Below, one piece after another: positions 25,109 to 33,302 of a stretch of DNA of 64,000 nucleotides (position 1 is the stretch's first letter; each line of letters starts with the position of its first letter). The position numbers and the translations under genes are program-made. The notes below the pieces were generated by a model that was not told the origin of the DNA, did no database searches, and saw only the letters and a program-made list of their open reading frames with translations. The DNA comes from Nocardioides marmorisolisilvae (lineage in GTDB: Bacteria > Actinomycetota > Actinomycetes > Propionibacteriales > Nocardioidaceae). The DNA lies in the NCBI RefSeq assembly GCF_031656915.1, contig NZ_CP134227.1:3348001-3412000 (forward strand), in the 5' to 3' direction.

Positions 25109-25156
25109 GCTCTCAAGAGATTCGTCACCACGCCCACCGGACTTGGTGCGGCTGGC

Positions 25157-25162
25157 GATACT
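25157..25162 (+). promoter_or_regulatory. Leaderless-type -10 box (GATACT) before a 10-codon ORF
   Basis: GATACT is 7 nt before the ATG at 25170. It fits the -10 to start spacing of other genes in this window and would drive the mini-ORF and the membrane protein gene coupled to it. Confidence 0.4.
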
Positions 25163-25169
25163 TGCGGTC

Positions 25170-25202
25170 ATGGACGCACACCGCCCCGGCGGCTCGGCAT
25201 GA
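25170..25202 (+). CDS. Possible 10-aa upstream ORF coupled to the 25199 gene
   Basis: ATG 25170 opens a 10-codon ORF (MDAHRPGGSA) whose TGA overlaps the next ATG as ATGA at 25199. It may be a leaderless upstream ORF that delivers ribosomes to the downstream membrane protein gene. The ORF is very short and could be chance. Confidence 0.3.
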   Translation: MDAHRPGGSA

Positions 25203-25501
25203 TCGCCGGGCTCACGTTGGTCGCCCTGGTCCTGCTCGCCGCGACGCCGGCCAGAGCCGGGCGGCGCGGGGCCCTTTGGCTGGCGGCGGTCTCGGTCCTC
25301 TGGCTGCTCGTCAACGGACCCATGGAGGGCGCTGTGCTGTGGGCACCGTTCGCCACTCACGGCCTCACCGCCGGGGACCTCGCCGGTCTCGCCGGCCTGG
25401 CCCTCGCCGCCGCCCGCTGGCGGCGCTCCGTCCCCGAGAACCCGGCCTCCGACACGTCGGCCCCTGAGACGAAGGTCCCTGAGCCTGTCGAAGGGCCCTG
25501 A
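25199..25501 (+). CDS. Small membrane protein ending in repeat-derived tail (100 aa)
   Basis: A 100-residue protein with two to three hydrophobic helices (MIAGLTLVALVLLAATPARA; LWLAAVSVLWLLV; GDLAGLAGLALAAA). The last part, KVPEPVEGP, is encoded by the CCTGAGCCTGTCGAAGGG repeat, which also supplies the stop codon, so the original C-terminus may have been replaced. No family is recognised. Confidence 0.5.
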   Translation: MIAGLTLVALVLLAATPARAGRRGALWLAAVSVLWLLVNGPMEGAVLWAPFATHGLTAGDLAGLAGLALAAARWRRSVPENPASDTSAPETKVPEPVEGP

Positions 25502-25660
25502 GACGAAGGTCCCTGAGCCTGTCGAAGGGCCCTGAGCCGCGGTCCCTGAGGCTGTCGGCCCCTGAGCTTGTCGAAGGGCCCTGAGCCGCGGTCCCTGAGG
25601 CTGTCGGCCCCTGAGCTTGTCGAAGGGCCCTGAGCCGCGGTCCCTGAGCCTGTCGAAGGG
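25471..25660 (+). repeat. Higher-order tandem array of the CCTGAGCCTGTCGAAGGG repeat
   Basis: Two copies of a unit of about 35 nt (CCCTGAGACGAAGGT plus the core) are followed by two copies of a unit of about 49 nt (GAGCCGCGGTCCCTGAGGCT plus GTCGG and a CTTGTCGAAGGG variant core) and a final partial unit. The whole array lies between the small membrane protein gene and ygfZ. The rest of the gap to 25771 shows nothing further. Confidence 0.85.
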
Positions 25661-25771
25661 CCGCGGCCCCACCGATGACGCGTTGCCCGCTCCCCGTCCC
25701 CACCAGCCCCCTCGGCAGCAGCGAGTGACCCGACGTCCCACGGGTTGGCCCAGCGCGGCACACTGGGCGGC

Positions 25772-26770
25772 ATGGACAGCCTGTCGCCCCTTCTCGCGCT
25801 GCCCGACGCGGTGTCCGGCAACGGCATCGACGCACCCGTCGCCGCGCATTACGGCTCGTTCAATGGCGAGCAGCGGATCCTGGAGTCCGGTGACGGCTTC
25901 GTCGACCTCTCCCATCGCGGGGTCATCCGGGTCAGTGGGCCGGACAGGCTGACCTGGCTGCACAGCCTGACCACGCAGCAGTTCGAAGGTCTTCGGCCGG
26001 GCGTGCCGGTGCAGGCCCTGGTGCTCTCCCCGCAGGGACACGTGGAGCACGAGATGCGCGGCGTCGACGACGGCGAGGCGTTCACCGCGCACGTCGAGCC
26101 GGGCCGGGCCGCCGCGCTGGTGGCGTTCCTGGACTCGATGCGCTTCATGATGCGGGTCGAGGTCGCCGACGTGACCGAGGAGATCGCGGTCGGCTGGCGG
26201 CCCACCGCCCCTCCGGTGGCCGAGGGGCGCGCGCCGGGGAACCGGCCGGGCAAGTACGACTTCGTGCCCCGCGACCAGCTTCGCGAGTACGCCGAGGCAG
26301 CGGCCCCGGCCTGTGGCCTGTGGGCGTTCGAGGCGCTGCGGATCGCCCGGGGGGAGCCACGGTTCGGCATCGACACAGACGAGCGCACGATCCCCAACGA
26401 GGTGGGCTGGGTCGCGGCCGACGCAAGCAGCGCGGTCCATCTGGATAAGGGCTGCTATCGCGGCCAGGAGACCGTTGCCCGAGTGCACAACCTGGGCCGG
26501 CCGCCGCGGCGGCTGACCCTGCTGCAGTTGGACGGCTCGGAGAACAGGCTGCCCGCCCAGGGCGCGCCGGTGGAGCTGCCCGAGGGGGGCAAGGTGGTCG
26601 GGGTCGTGGGCTCCTCCGCCCGTCACCACGAGCTCGGCCCGATCGCGCTGGCCCTGGTCAAGCGCAGCGTGCCGACCGACACCGATCTGCAGACCGACGG
26701 GCTGGTCGCCGCTCAGGAGGTCGTGGTCGACCCCGAGGTCGGTCTGCACGTGAGACCGCTGCGCGGCTGA
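25772..26770 (+). CDS. ygfZ: Folate-binding Fe-S cluster protein YgfZ
   Basis: A 332-residue protein of the GcvT-like fold. The diagnostic motif KGCYRGQETVARVHN sits near residue 225, with RIARGEPRFGID and NEVGW before it. YgfZ proteins use tetrahydrofolate to help assemble or repair certain Fe-S enzymes. ATG 25772 (MDSLSPLL) is taken, since the frame upstream runs into the repeat array. It reads in the same direction as the mannose-6-phosphate isomerase-like cupin gene 26 nt later. Confidence 0.92.
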   Translation: MDSLSPLLALPDAVSGNGIDAPVAAHYGSFNGEQRILESGDGFVDLSHRGVIRVSGPDRLTWLHSLTTQQFEGLRPGVPVQALVLSPQGHVEHEMRGVDDGEAFTAHVEPGRAAALVAFLDSMRFMMRVEVADVTEEIAVGWRPTAPPVAEGRAPGNRPGKYDFVPRDQLREYAEAAAPACGLWAFEALRIARGEPRFGIDTDERTIPNEVGWVAADASSAVHLDKGCYRGQETVARVHNLGRPPRRLTLLQLDGSENRLPAQGAPVELPEGGKVVGVVGSSARHHELGPIALALVKRSVPTDTDLQTDGLVAAQEVVVDPEVGLHVRPLRG

Positions 26771-26782
26771 CGACCGGTCGAC

Positions 26783-26788
26783 TACCGT
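26783..26788 (+). promoter_or_regulatory. Leaderless-type -10 box (TACCGT) for the cupin gene
   Basis: TACCGT lies 8 nt before the ATG at 26797, 12 nt after the ygfZ stop, with no ribosome site. Confidence 0.45.
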
Positions 26789-26796
26789 TGACTCCC

Positions 26797-27171
26797 ATGA
26801 CCGCCGCCGATGCCGACGCGTTCGCCGAGAGCCTGGAGTCCGAGACTCGGCCATGGGGGTCGTGGCACGTCGTCGACGTCGATGAGGGCTACAAGATCAA
26901 GCGCATCCATGTCACACCTGGAGCGCGGCTGTCGCTGCAGACCCACGAGCACCGCTCCGAGCACTGGGTGGTGGTCCGAGGCGCCGCGACCTGCACCGTG
27001 GACGGTGTGGTGCGGACGGCCCGGGCCGGTGAGTCGATCGACGTCCCGCAGGGCGCCCAGCACAGGCTGGCGAACGACGGTGACGAGGAGCTCGTGATCG
27101 TCGAGGTGCAGCTGGGCAGCTATACCGGCGAGGACGACATCTGCCGCATCGAGGACGACTACGGCCGATAG
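26797..27171 (+). CDS. Mannose-6-phosphate isomerase type II-like cupin
   Basis: A 124-residue single-domain cupin. RPWGSWHVVDVDEGYKIKRI, HVTPGARLSLQTHEHRSEHW (metal-binding His and Glu) and VVRGAATCTVDG match the C-terminal phosphomannose isomerase domain of ManC-type bifunctional enzymes. It would interconvert fructose-6-phosphate and mannose-6-phosphate, feeding the GDP-mannose pool used by Gmd and the GME-like enzyme. No GDP-mannose pyrophosphorylase is in the window. It is convergent with the Wzc-type kinase gene. Confidence 0.85.
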   Translation: MTAADADAFAESLESETRPWGSWHVVDVDEGYKIKRIHVTPGARLSLQTHEHRSEHWVVVRGAATCTVDGVVRTARAGESIDVPQGAQHRLANDGDEELVIVEVQLGSYTGEDDICRIEDDYGR

Positions 27172-27235
27172 GCCTCGGGCACGGCCGGGTCGGTGTTGTG
27201 CATGACCTCGCCGAGTTGGCCGGCTCCCTCAGCGG

Positions 27236-28711
27236 TCAGCTGTGTGCGGACTTCTTGGCGCGCTTGGCGCGCTTGGCCTCCTGCTTGGCCAGTTCCTTGG
27301 CCTCGCGCTTCTGCTTGCGGGTCGGCTTGATGTCCGCGGCGTCCGGTGCGTAGCCGTATCCGTATCCATAGCCGTATCCGTAGCCGTACTTCCCGCGGAT
27401 ACCGCGCTTGCGCGGGACCATGTTCATGATCACGCCCAGCGGAGCGGCGTCGACGCCGTGCAGCCGCTCGACGGCGCCGGTGACCTGGTCCTTGGTGGTC
27501 TTGCCGTGCCGGACCAGCAGCAGCGCGCCGTCGGCCTCGGCGGAGAGCAATGCGGCGTCGGTCACCGGCAGCAGCGGCGGAGCGTCGATGATGACGATGT
27601 CGTAGCGGCGGCGCAGGTCGATGAGCAGGTCGCGCATCGCGTTGCTCTGCAGCAGCTCGGCCGGGTTGGGCGGCACCGCGCCGGCGGTGATGACCTTGAG
27701 CCCGGAGGGCTGGTGCTCTTGCAGTGCCTCATAGATCTTGATCTCGCCGACGAGCAGGGTGGTCAGGCCGACCGCGCTCTCCAGGCCGAGGAGCTGGCCG
27801 ACCTGGGGACGCCGCAGATCGGCGTCGAGCAGCAGCACGCTCTTCTTCGCCTCGGCCAGCGCGATCGCGATGTTCACCGCCGTGGTCGACTTGCCCTCGT
27901 TGGGCACCGAGCTGGTCACCACCAGCGCCTTGCTGTCGGAGTCGACATCGAGGAACTGCAGGTTGGTGCGCAGCACGCGGAACGACTCGGCGCGTGGCGC
28001 ATGCGAGGCGAGCGAGCTGATCAGCGGCTGCTTGTGCACCTCGGGGTCGTGCGGCAACGACGCGAGCAGGGGGACGTCGTTGAACCCGTGCACCTCGTGG
28101 ATGTTCTTGACCGAGGTGTCCAGGATCTCCCGAAGCACGGCCAGGCCGAAGCCGAGCAGCAGGCCGAGCACCAGACCGAGTCCGACATTGCGGGTCGGCT
28201 TGGGCGAGACCGGAGAGGTCGACAGCGAAGGGGGATCGACGACGGAGACCTTCAGCAGCGGGTGCTTGCCGCCGGGCGGGGTCTCGAGGTCGCCCACCAT
28301 GGACTTCAGCTGGGTGACCACGGCACCGTTGATGCGCTGAGCCTGGGTCGCGCTCGGGTCGGTCACGGTGATGTTCAGCAGCACGGTGTTGGGCACTGCG
28401 CTGGCGCTGATCATCCCGGACAGTTCGCCGGCGCTCAGATGCAGACCGAGCTGGTCGACCACGCGCTGGGCCAGCTCGAGGCCGTTCATCATGTCGGCGT
28501 AGGACGCCACCCGCTGCTGGGAGAAGAGGCCGCCCTGATAGGCCTCCGCGGAGGTGTCCGGCGAGGTGGACACGAAGACCCGCGCGGTCGAGGCGTACTG
28601 CGGCGTCGTCGTCACGGTGAGCGCGACGGCCGCACCGACCGCGATGATCGCGGTCAGCGCGATCAGCAGCCACCGCCTCCGAGCGATGCGGAGGTAGTCA
28701 CGAAGTTCCAC
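27236..28711 (-). CDS. Polysaccharide co-polymerase / tyrosine autokinase (Wzz-Wzc type), copy 2
   Basis: A 491-residue Wzz-BY-kinase fusion, starting at GTG 28711 (MELRDYLRIARRRWLLIAL). It has two membrane helices, Walker A SSVPNEGKSTTA, Walker A' VLLLDADLRRPQV and Walker B DIVIIDAPPLLPVTDA. The C-terminus has GKYGYGYGYGYGYGYAPD, a tyrosine cluster, then a strongly basic KRAKRAKK end. It is closer to copy 3 than to copy 1 over the N-terminal 60 residues. It is divergent from a secreted protein and the DUF4012 gene, which may form one functional unit with it. Confidence 0.92.
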   Translation of the reverse strand: MELRDYLRIARRRWLLIALTAIIAVGAAVALTVTTTPQYASTARVFVSTSPDTSAEAYQGGLFSQQRVASYADMMNGLELAQRVVDQLGLHLSAGELSGMISASAVPNTVLLNITVTDPSATQAQRINGAVVTQLKSMVGDLETPPGGKHPLLKVSVVDPPSLSTSPVSPKPTRNVGLGLVLGLLLGFGLAVLREILDTSVKNIHEVHGFNDVPLLASLPHDPEVHKQPLISSLASHAPRAESFRVLRTNLQFLDVDSDSKALVVTSSVPNEGKSTTAVNIAIALAEAKKSVLLLDADLRRPQVGQLLGLESAVGLTTLLVGEIKIYEALQEHQPSGLKVITAGAVPPNPAELLQSNAMRDLLIDLRRRYDIVIIDAPPLLPVTDAALLSAEADGALLLVRHGKTTKDQVTGAVERLHGVDAAPLGVIMNMVPRKRGIRGKYGYGYGYGYGYGYAPDAADIKPTRKQKREAKELAKQEAKRAKRAKKSAHS

Positions 28712-28932
28712 GGAGGAGTCCCCTGCCGAGATCGGAGTCAGGCGGCCCGGGCGGGCCTCGGAAAGCCTAAGACATCAGACCCCGCCCATGGGCCCGATGC
28801 TGGAAACTGATCGGAGACCACCAGTTCCCCAGTCTTGTCAGTGTCGTGCCCGTCGGTGCAGTACGCTGACGTCGCTCGGTCCAGAACATCCGGATTGTCC
28901 AAGTTTGATTTTTGCCTGTTGGGGTGAGTTGC

Positions 28933-29373
28933 TTGATCAAGAAGTTTGCGCTGCTGCCGGTTGCCGCACTGATCCTCGCCGGCCTGGTGGCCGCGGGTCC
29001 GGCACAGGCCGCGACCGTCTCGCCCTACCCAGGCACCGTGCGCACCCACGTCAAGGTGCACGTCAATCATCACAAGAAGGTACGTCGCCACCACACTTCG
29101 GCAAAGCTGCGTCCCCGCGTCCACATCGCCGTGTCCGGGAACGCCGAGCCTCGCGGCCACGTGGTGGTCAAGGTCTTCCGCTACCGCGCGCACCGCACGC
29201 CGCACTGGAAGAACGTGCGGACCCAGGTCGCGCCCTACCGAGGCAGCACCCGACACGTGAGCCTCGGTCGGTTCCGCCCAGGCAAGTTCCGAGTCGTGGT
29301 GAAGTACCTCCCGAGGAACGGGTCGGTCTACAAGCACTCCAAGCACACGACGCGCGTGACGATCAGCAAGTAG
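28933..29373 (+). CDS. Small basic secreted protein
   Basis: A 146-residue protein with a signal peptide (IKKFALLPVAALILAGLVAA, cleavage after AQA), then a His-, Lys- and Arg-rich mature part of about 120 residues with beta-strand character (RPRVHIAVSGNAEPRGHVVVKVF). TTG 28933 is preceded by GGGG 8 nt upstream and gives a normal signal peptide; GTG 28924 is possible. The basic charge suggests contact with anionic surface polymers (inference). It is 44 nt upstream of the DUF4012 gene. Confidence 0.65.
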   Translation: MIKKFALLPVAALILAGLVAAGPAQAATVSPYPGTVRTHVKVHVNHHKKVRRHHTSAKLRPRVHIAVSGNAEPRGHVVVKVFRYRAHRTPHWKNVRTQVAPYRGSTRHVSLGRFRPGKFRVVVKYLPRNGSVYKHSKHTTRVTISK

Positions 29374-29417
29374 TCCGCACGGACCGCTGCCTTCACCGAT
29401 CCACGAAACTGACCTGA

Positions 29418-31169
29418 ATGAGCCGCCTCCTGCCTGCGCGTCGACGCAGGCTGGGGGCGGCTCTGGTCGTCGTGGTGCTGGCTGGACTTGGCTACTACGC
29501 CTGGCTCGGGCTGAGCGTCCGCGCCGAACTGCACAGTGCCGAGCATCAGGCCGGCACCCTGAAGTCGGCGCTGGCCGCCGGTGACCAGGCCCGGGCCAGC
29601 CGGAGCCTGGCCGACTTCAGCCGGTCAGTGAGCGCGTCGCGCGGGCACACCTCCTCGCTGGGCTGGCGACTGCTGGACCACCTGCCCTTCGTCGGTGATG
29701 ACACCAGGGCTGTGGCGACCGTGTCCGCAGTGGGGGCGGAGGTGGCCGATCAGGCGCTGGCGCCGATCGTGCACCGCGTGGACGGGGGCCTTGCTCAGCA
29801 GCTCGCGCCGCACCACGGCAGGCTCGACCTCACCGCGATGACCCGACTGCGACCCGTGCTCGACGAGGCGTCGAGGTCACTGGATCACGCCACCGCTCAG
29901 CTGGGTCGAGTGAACGTTGCGGGTCTCACTGGATGGGTGCGGGGACCCTTCGAGCAGCTCACCGGGCAACTGCGCACCGCCGACACCGGCGTCGGCGCCG
30001 CGGCCCGTGCCACCCGGATCGCTCCGGCGATGCTCGGCGCCGAGGGTCCGCGCAGCTACCTGATGCTCTTCGACAACAACGCCGAGATCCGGTCCACCGG
30101 CGGCATCCCCGGCGCCTGGGCGGTGCTGCATGCCGATCATGGGCGGCTGACCATGGGGCGACAAGGTTCAGCCGGGGAGTTCGGCGAGTTCACGCGCCCG
30201 GTGCTCCCACAGAGCAAGGCCGAACGTCGGCTCTACGGCGTGCAGGCGGCGACGTACTTCCAGGACGTCAACTTCACCCCGGACTTCCCGCGCACGGCCG
30301 CGCTTGCCCGGGCGATGTATGCGAAGAGGTACGGCGGTCACGTCGACGGCGTGCTCAGCATGGACGCGGTGACGCTCGGCTATCTGCTTCGCGCGACCGG
30401 ACCCGTGACCGTCCACGGCACCACCCTGACCTCGGGCAACGCCACCGGCCTGCTGCTCAACGGGGTCTACCGGCGGTTCCCGACGAACGCGGGCCAGGAC
30501 GCGTTCTTCCGGGCAGTGGCCAAGGCGGTCTTCGGCAAGGTCTCCGCCGGCGGCGCCGCGCCGGCCAAGCTGATCCCAGCGCTCGCTCAATCGGTCGCCG
30601 AGGGCCGCACCTACCTGCACTCCTTCGCGCCGAGCGTGCAGGCCGTGCTCGACCCGACCAGGATCGCCGGTCGGGTGGACGCCGCGTCCGATGTGCACCC
30701 GCGGGTGGGCATCTATCTGAGCGACGCGACCGGGTCGAAGATGTCCTACTTCCTTCGCACGCACACGTCGGTGCGCGCCACCTCCTGTCGGGGTGAGCAG
30801 CAGGTGATGGCCGGCCGAGCCGACTTCCACATGCTCACCCCCGCCCCGGGCAGCCTCACGAGGTACATCACCGGAGGTGGGCACTACGGCACGCCGTCTG
30901 GCCAGCAGCTGGTCCTCGCCCGTATCTACGGTCCGGCGGGCGGTGCGCTCAGCGACTTCCGGATCGGCGGGAAACGGATCGCCGCGGAGCAGACTGTCGA
31001 TCAGGGGCGTCCGGTGGCCACCCTGGTGGTGCAGCTGCACGGTGGTCAGACGGTGCGCGCAGACTGGACGATGCGCAGTGGTCCCGGCCAGCACCGGGCC
31101 GTCATCGTGACCCAGTCGCCGGGCATCGTCGCCGCCGCCGCGGTCCGGGAGTTCCCTCCCGCCTGTTGA
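29418..31169 (+). CDS. DUF4012 exported membrane-anchored protein, copy 1
   Basis: A 583-residue protein with one N-terminal helix (about 12-30), a helical region (30-200), and a DUF4012 domain with SYLMLFDNNAEIRSTGGIPGAW and HVDGVLSMDAVTLGYLLRATGPV. These proteins are anchored outside the cytoplasmic membrane and occur beside Wzc-type kinases in actinobacterial polysaccharide loci. The biochemical role is not known; the spacing of the conserved loops recalls LytR-CpsA-Psr glycan ligases, but I see no direct homology. It is convergent with kinase copy 3. Confidence 0.85.
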   Translation: MSRLLPARRRRLGAALVVVVLAGLGYYAWLGLSVRAELHSAEHQAGTLKSALAAGDQARASRSLADFSRSVSASRGHTSSLGWRLLDHLPFVGDDTRAVATVSAVGAEVADQALAPIVHRVDGGLAQQLAPHHGRLDLTAMTRLRPVLDEASRSLDHATAQLGRVNVAGLTGWVRGPFEQLTGQLRTADTGVGAAARATRIAPAMLGAEGPRSYLMLFDNNAEIRSTGGIPGAWAVLHADHGRLTMGRQGSAGEFGEFTRPVLPQSKAERRLYGVQAATYFQDVNFTPDFPRTAALARAMYAKRYGGHVDGVLSMDAVTLGYLLRATGPVTVHGTTLTSGNATGLLLNGVYRRFPTNAGQDAFFRAVAKAVFGKVSAGGAAPAKLIPALAQSVAEGRTYLHSFAPSVQAVLDPTRIAGRVDAASDVHPRVGIYLSDATGSKMSYFLRTHTSVRATSCRGEQQVMAGRADFHMLTPAPGSLTRYITGGGHYGTPSGQQLVLARIYGPAGGALSDFRIGGKRIAAEQTVDQGRPVATLVVQLHGGQTVRADWTMRSGPGQHRAVIVTQSPGIVAAAAVREFPPAC

Positions 31170-31186
31170 CCATCAGCAGCGCGACC

Positions 31187-33208
31187 TCAGCCGCCGGCCC
31201 TCCACCAGTAGCCCACGGTGTCCTCGCCCTCGGCCTCCTCGTCCTCCGACCCCTGAGCGTCCGGCCCCTGAGCATCCGACCCCTGAGCTTGTCGAAGGGC
31301 CTCGGACTCCGGTCCCTGAGCTTGTCGAAGGGTCTGAGCACGCCGAGCCTGACGCCGCCCCTTGCGGTCCCGCTTGCGTCGGCGGGCTGAGCCCGGATCG
31401 GTCGAACTCGTCGGCGCAGAGTCCTCGGATGTTGCCGGCGCTTCCGGACTTTCCTGGGTCTCGGCCGTTTCCTCGTCCGGCTCGGACCCATCGTCCGCAG
31501 CGTCCTCGTGCTCGAGCACGTCGAAGGAAGCACGCGCGTGCCGACGCGAAACCCTCGGACTATTGGCAGGCGAGGGGCTGTCCTCGCTCGCGGAGGCCCC
31601 TGAATCCTCGTCGGAGTCGGGCTCCTCCGAGCCCTCGTCGCGAACGTCGTCGCCGGCCGAGATATCGGCGTTGCTCTCCTCGTCGATCACGGAAGGCGGG
31701 AGACCAGACGCACCCTCTTCGGAGAGCGGGGCCCCGGTCAGCGAGTCCACCTCAGTGTGCTCACCCAGGTCGCCATCGGCGGTGGACTCCTCGACCGGTG
31801 TCGCTGCGGCCCGCCGTGCATGTCGACGTCGCGCCTTCGGCACCTCCTCCGGCGCGTAGCCGTAGCCATAGCCGTATCCGTAGCCCTCACCTCCGAGCCC
31901 ACGTTTGCGCGGCACCATGTTGAGGATCAGACCGAGCACGGCGGCGTCCACCTGTCCAAGCCGATCGATCGCGCCGGTGAGCTGTTCCTTGGTGGTCCGG
32001 CTGTGCCGCACCACGACCAGGGCGCCGTCAGCGAGCGACGACAGCAGCGCCGCATCGGTCACCGGCAGCAATGGCGTCGCGTCCATGATGACGATGTCGA
32101 AGCGGGCCCGCAGATTGGCGAGCAGGTCGTGCATCGCCTGGGTCTGCAGCAGTTCGGCGGGGTTGGGCGGGACTGCGCCGGAGGTGAGCACTCGCAGACC
32201 CGACTGGGAGTGCACCTGGAGCGCGTCGTCGAGATCGACGTCGCCGACGAGCAGGGTGGTCAGGCCGACCGCGTTCTCCAGACCGAGCATCGTCGCCACC
32301 TGCGGCCGGCGCAGGTCGCCGTCCACGAGCAGGACGCTCTTGCCGGCATTCGCGAGCGCGATGGCGATGTTGGTCGCGGTGGTCGACTTGCCCTCGCCAG
32401 GCACCGAGCTGGTGACCACGAAGACCTTGCTGGTCGAGTCGACGTCGAGGAACTGCAGGTTGGTGCGCAGCACCCGGAACGCCTCGGACCGGGCCGCGTG
32501 GGGGGGCAGTCCGCTGATCAGCGGGTGCTTGTGCACGTCGCTGTCCAGGGCGAGGCCGGCCAGCAGCGGCACGTCCTCCAGGCCGTGCAGCGCCCGCGGG
32601 TCCTTGACCGTGGTGTCGAGAACCTCCCGCAGTACGGCGATGCCGAAGCCGATCAGCAGCCCGAGCACCAGCGCCAGGCCGATGTTGCGGACTGGCTTGG
32701 GTGAGACCGGCGAGCTGGGCAGTCGCGGTGAGTCGACCACGGTGGCCTTGAGCAGGGGCGTCCTCTTGCCTGGGGGAGTCTCGATCTGGGCGACCATCTT
32801 CTGCAACTGATTGACGACGGCCTGGTTGATCAGCTGAGCCTGGGTCGGGCTCGGGTCCGTCACGGTGATGTCGAGCAGCACAGTGTTGGGCACCGCGTTC
32901 GCGCTGATCTTCGATGACAGCTGCGCCGGCGTCAGGTCGAGGTGAAGATCCTTGACCACCCGGCCTGCGAGCTTGAGCCCGTTCATCAGGTCGGCATACG
33001 ACGTCACCCGCTGCTGGGAGAACAAGTCACCCTGGTAAGCCTCGGCTGAAGTGCCCGGAGTCGTGGAGACGAACACGGTCGAGTCGGAGGCATACTGCGG
33101 CACCACCTGCGCCGTGTAGGCCGAGGCGAGGATCGCGAACACCGCGACGGTGCCGACGATCAGCGCCCAGCGGCGCCGGGCGATGCGCAGGTAGTCCCGA
33201 AGCTCCAT
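31187..33208 (-). CDS. Polysaccharide co-polymerase / tyrosine autokinase (Wzz-Wzc type), copy 3, with long acidic tail
   Basis: A 673-residue kinase, nearly 200 residues longer than its paralogs. The N-terminal 460 residues are standard: Wzz domain with two helices, Walker A SSVPGEGKSTTA, Walker A' VDGDLRRPQV (Gly for the usual Ala) and Walker B IVIMDATPLLP (Thr for Pro). The Tyr cluster GYGYGYGYGYAPE is followed by a 200-residue Asp/Glu/Ser-rich tail with RRHAR patches. It ends in LRQAQG units made by the CTTCGACAAGCTCAGGG-type repeat. It heads a minus-strand run with the DUF4012 and sortase-substrate genes. Confidence 0.9.
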   Translation of the reverse strand: MELRDYLRIARRRWALIVGTVAVFAILASAYTAQVVPQYASDSTVFVSTTPGTSAEAYQGDLFSQQRVTSYADLMNGLKLAGRVVKDLHLDLTPAQLSSKISANAVPNTVLLDITVTDPSPTQAQLINQAVVNQLQKMVAQIETPPGKRTPLLKATVVDSPRLPSSPVSPKPVRNIGLALVLGLLIGFGIAVLREVLDTTVKDPRALHGLEDVPLLAGLALDSDVHKHPLISGLPPHAARSEAFRVLRTNLQFLDVDSTSKVFVVTSSVPGEGKSTTATNIAIALANAGKSVLLVDGDLRRPQVATMLGLENAVGLTTLLVGDVDLDDALQVHSQSGLRVLTSGAVPPNPAELLQTQAMHDLLANLRARFDIVIMDATPLLPVTDAALLSSLADGALVVVRHSRTTKEQLTGAIDRLGQVDAAVLGLILNMVPRKRGLGGEGYGYGYGYGYAPEEVPKARRRHARRAAATPVEESTADGDLGEHTEVDSLTGAPLSEEGASGLPPSVIDEESNADISAGDDVRDEGSEEPDSDEDSGASASEDSPSPANSPRVSRRHARASFDVLEHEDAADDGSEPDEETAETQESPEAPATSEDSAPTSSTDPGSARRRKRDRKGRRQARRAQTLRQAQGPESEALRQAQGSDAQGPDAQGSEDEEAEGEDTVGYWWRAGG
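31250..31332 (-). repeat. CTTCGACAAGCTCAGGG repeats at the 3' end of kinase copy 3
   Basis: Two full cores (CCCTGAGCTTGTCGAAGG on the plus strand, ending near 31299 and 31332) and two partial units. On the coding strand they are read in a frame giving LRQAQG, different from the frame giving TPEPVEG in the Fur-family gene. Confidence 0.85.
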
Positions 33209-33302
33209 GCAGTCCTCTACTCCCCGTGCCGGCTAGTGTCGACGGCACCCAGCGTAGAGGGGCAGGAGTGCGGGCGACCCCTGAAGTCGTCAGATCGCGC
33301 CT

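Noticed and set aside
23091-25660. The CTTCGACAGGCTCAGGG clusters as a CRISPR array
   Set aside because: Spacing is irregular, there are no unique spacers of even size, units are truncated or fused, and no cas genes are present.
24662-26854. A 730-codon open frame on the minus strand across the repeat arrays
   Set aside because: It is antisense to ygfZ, which has the KGCYRGQE motif, and includes repeat-encoded peptides. No domain is visible.
27170-27235. A minus-strand tail reading LTAEGAGQLGEVMHNTDPAV
   Set aside because: It looks protein-like but has no start and no identifiable family, and lies between two confident stops. It may be chance or a tiny relic.
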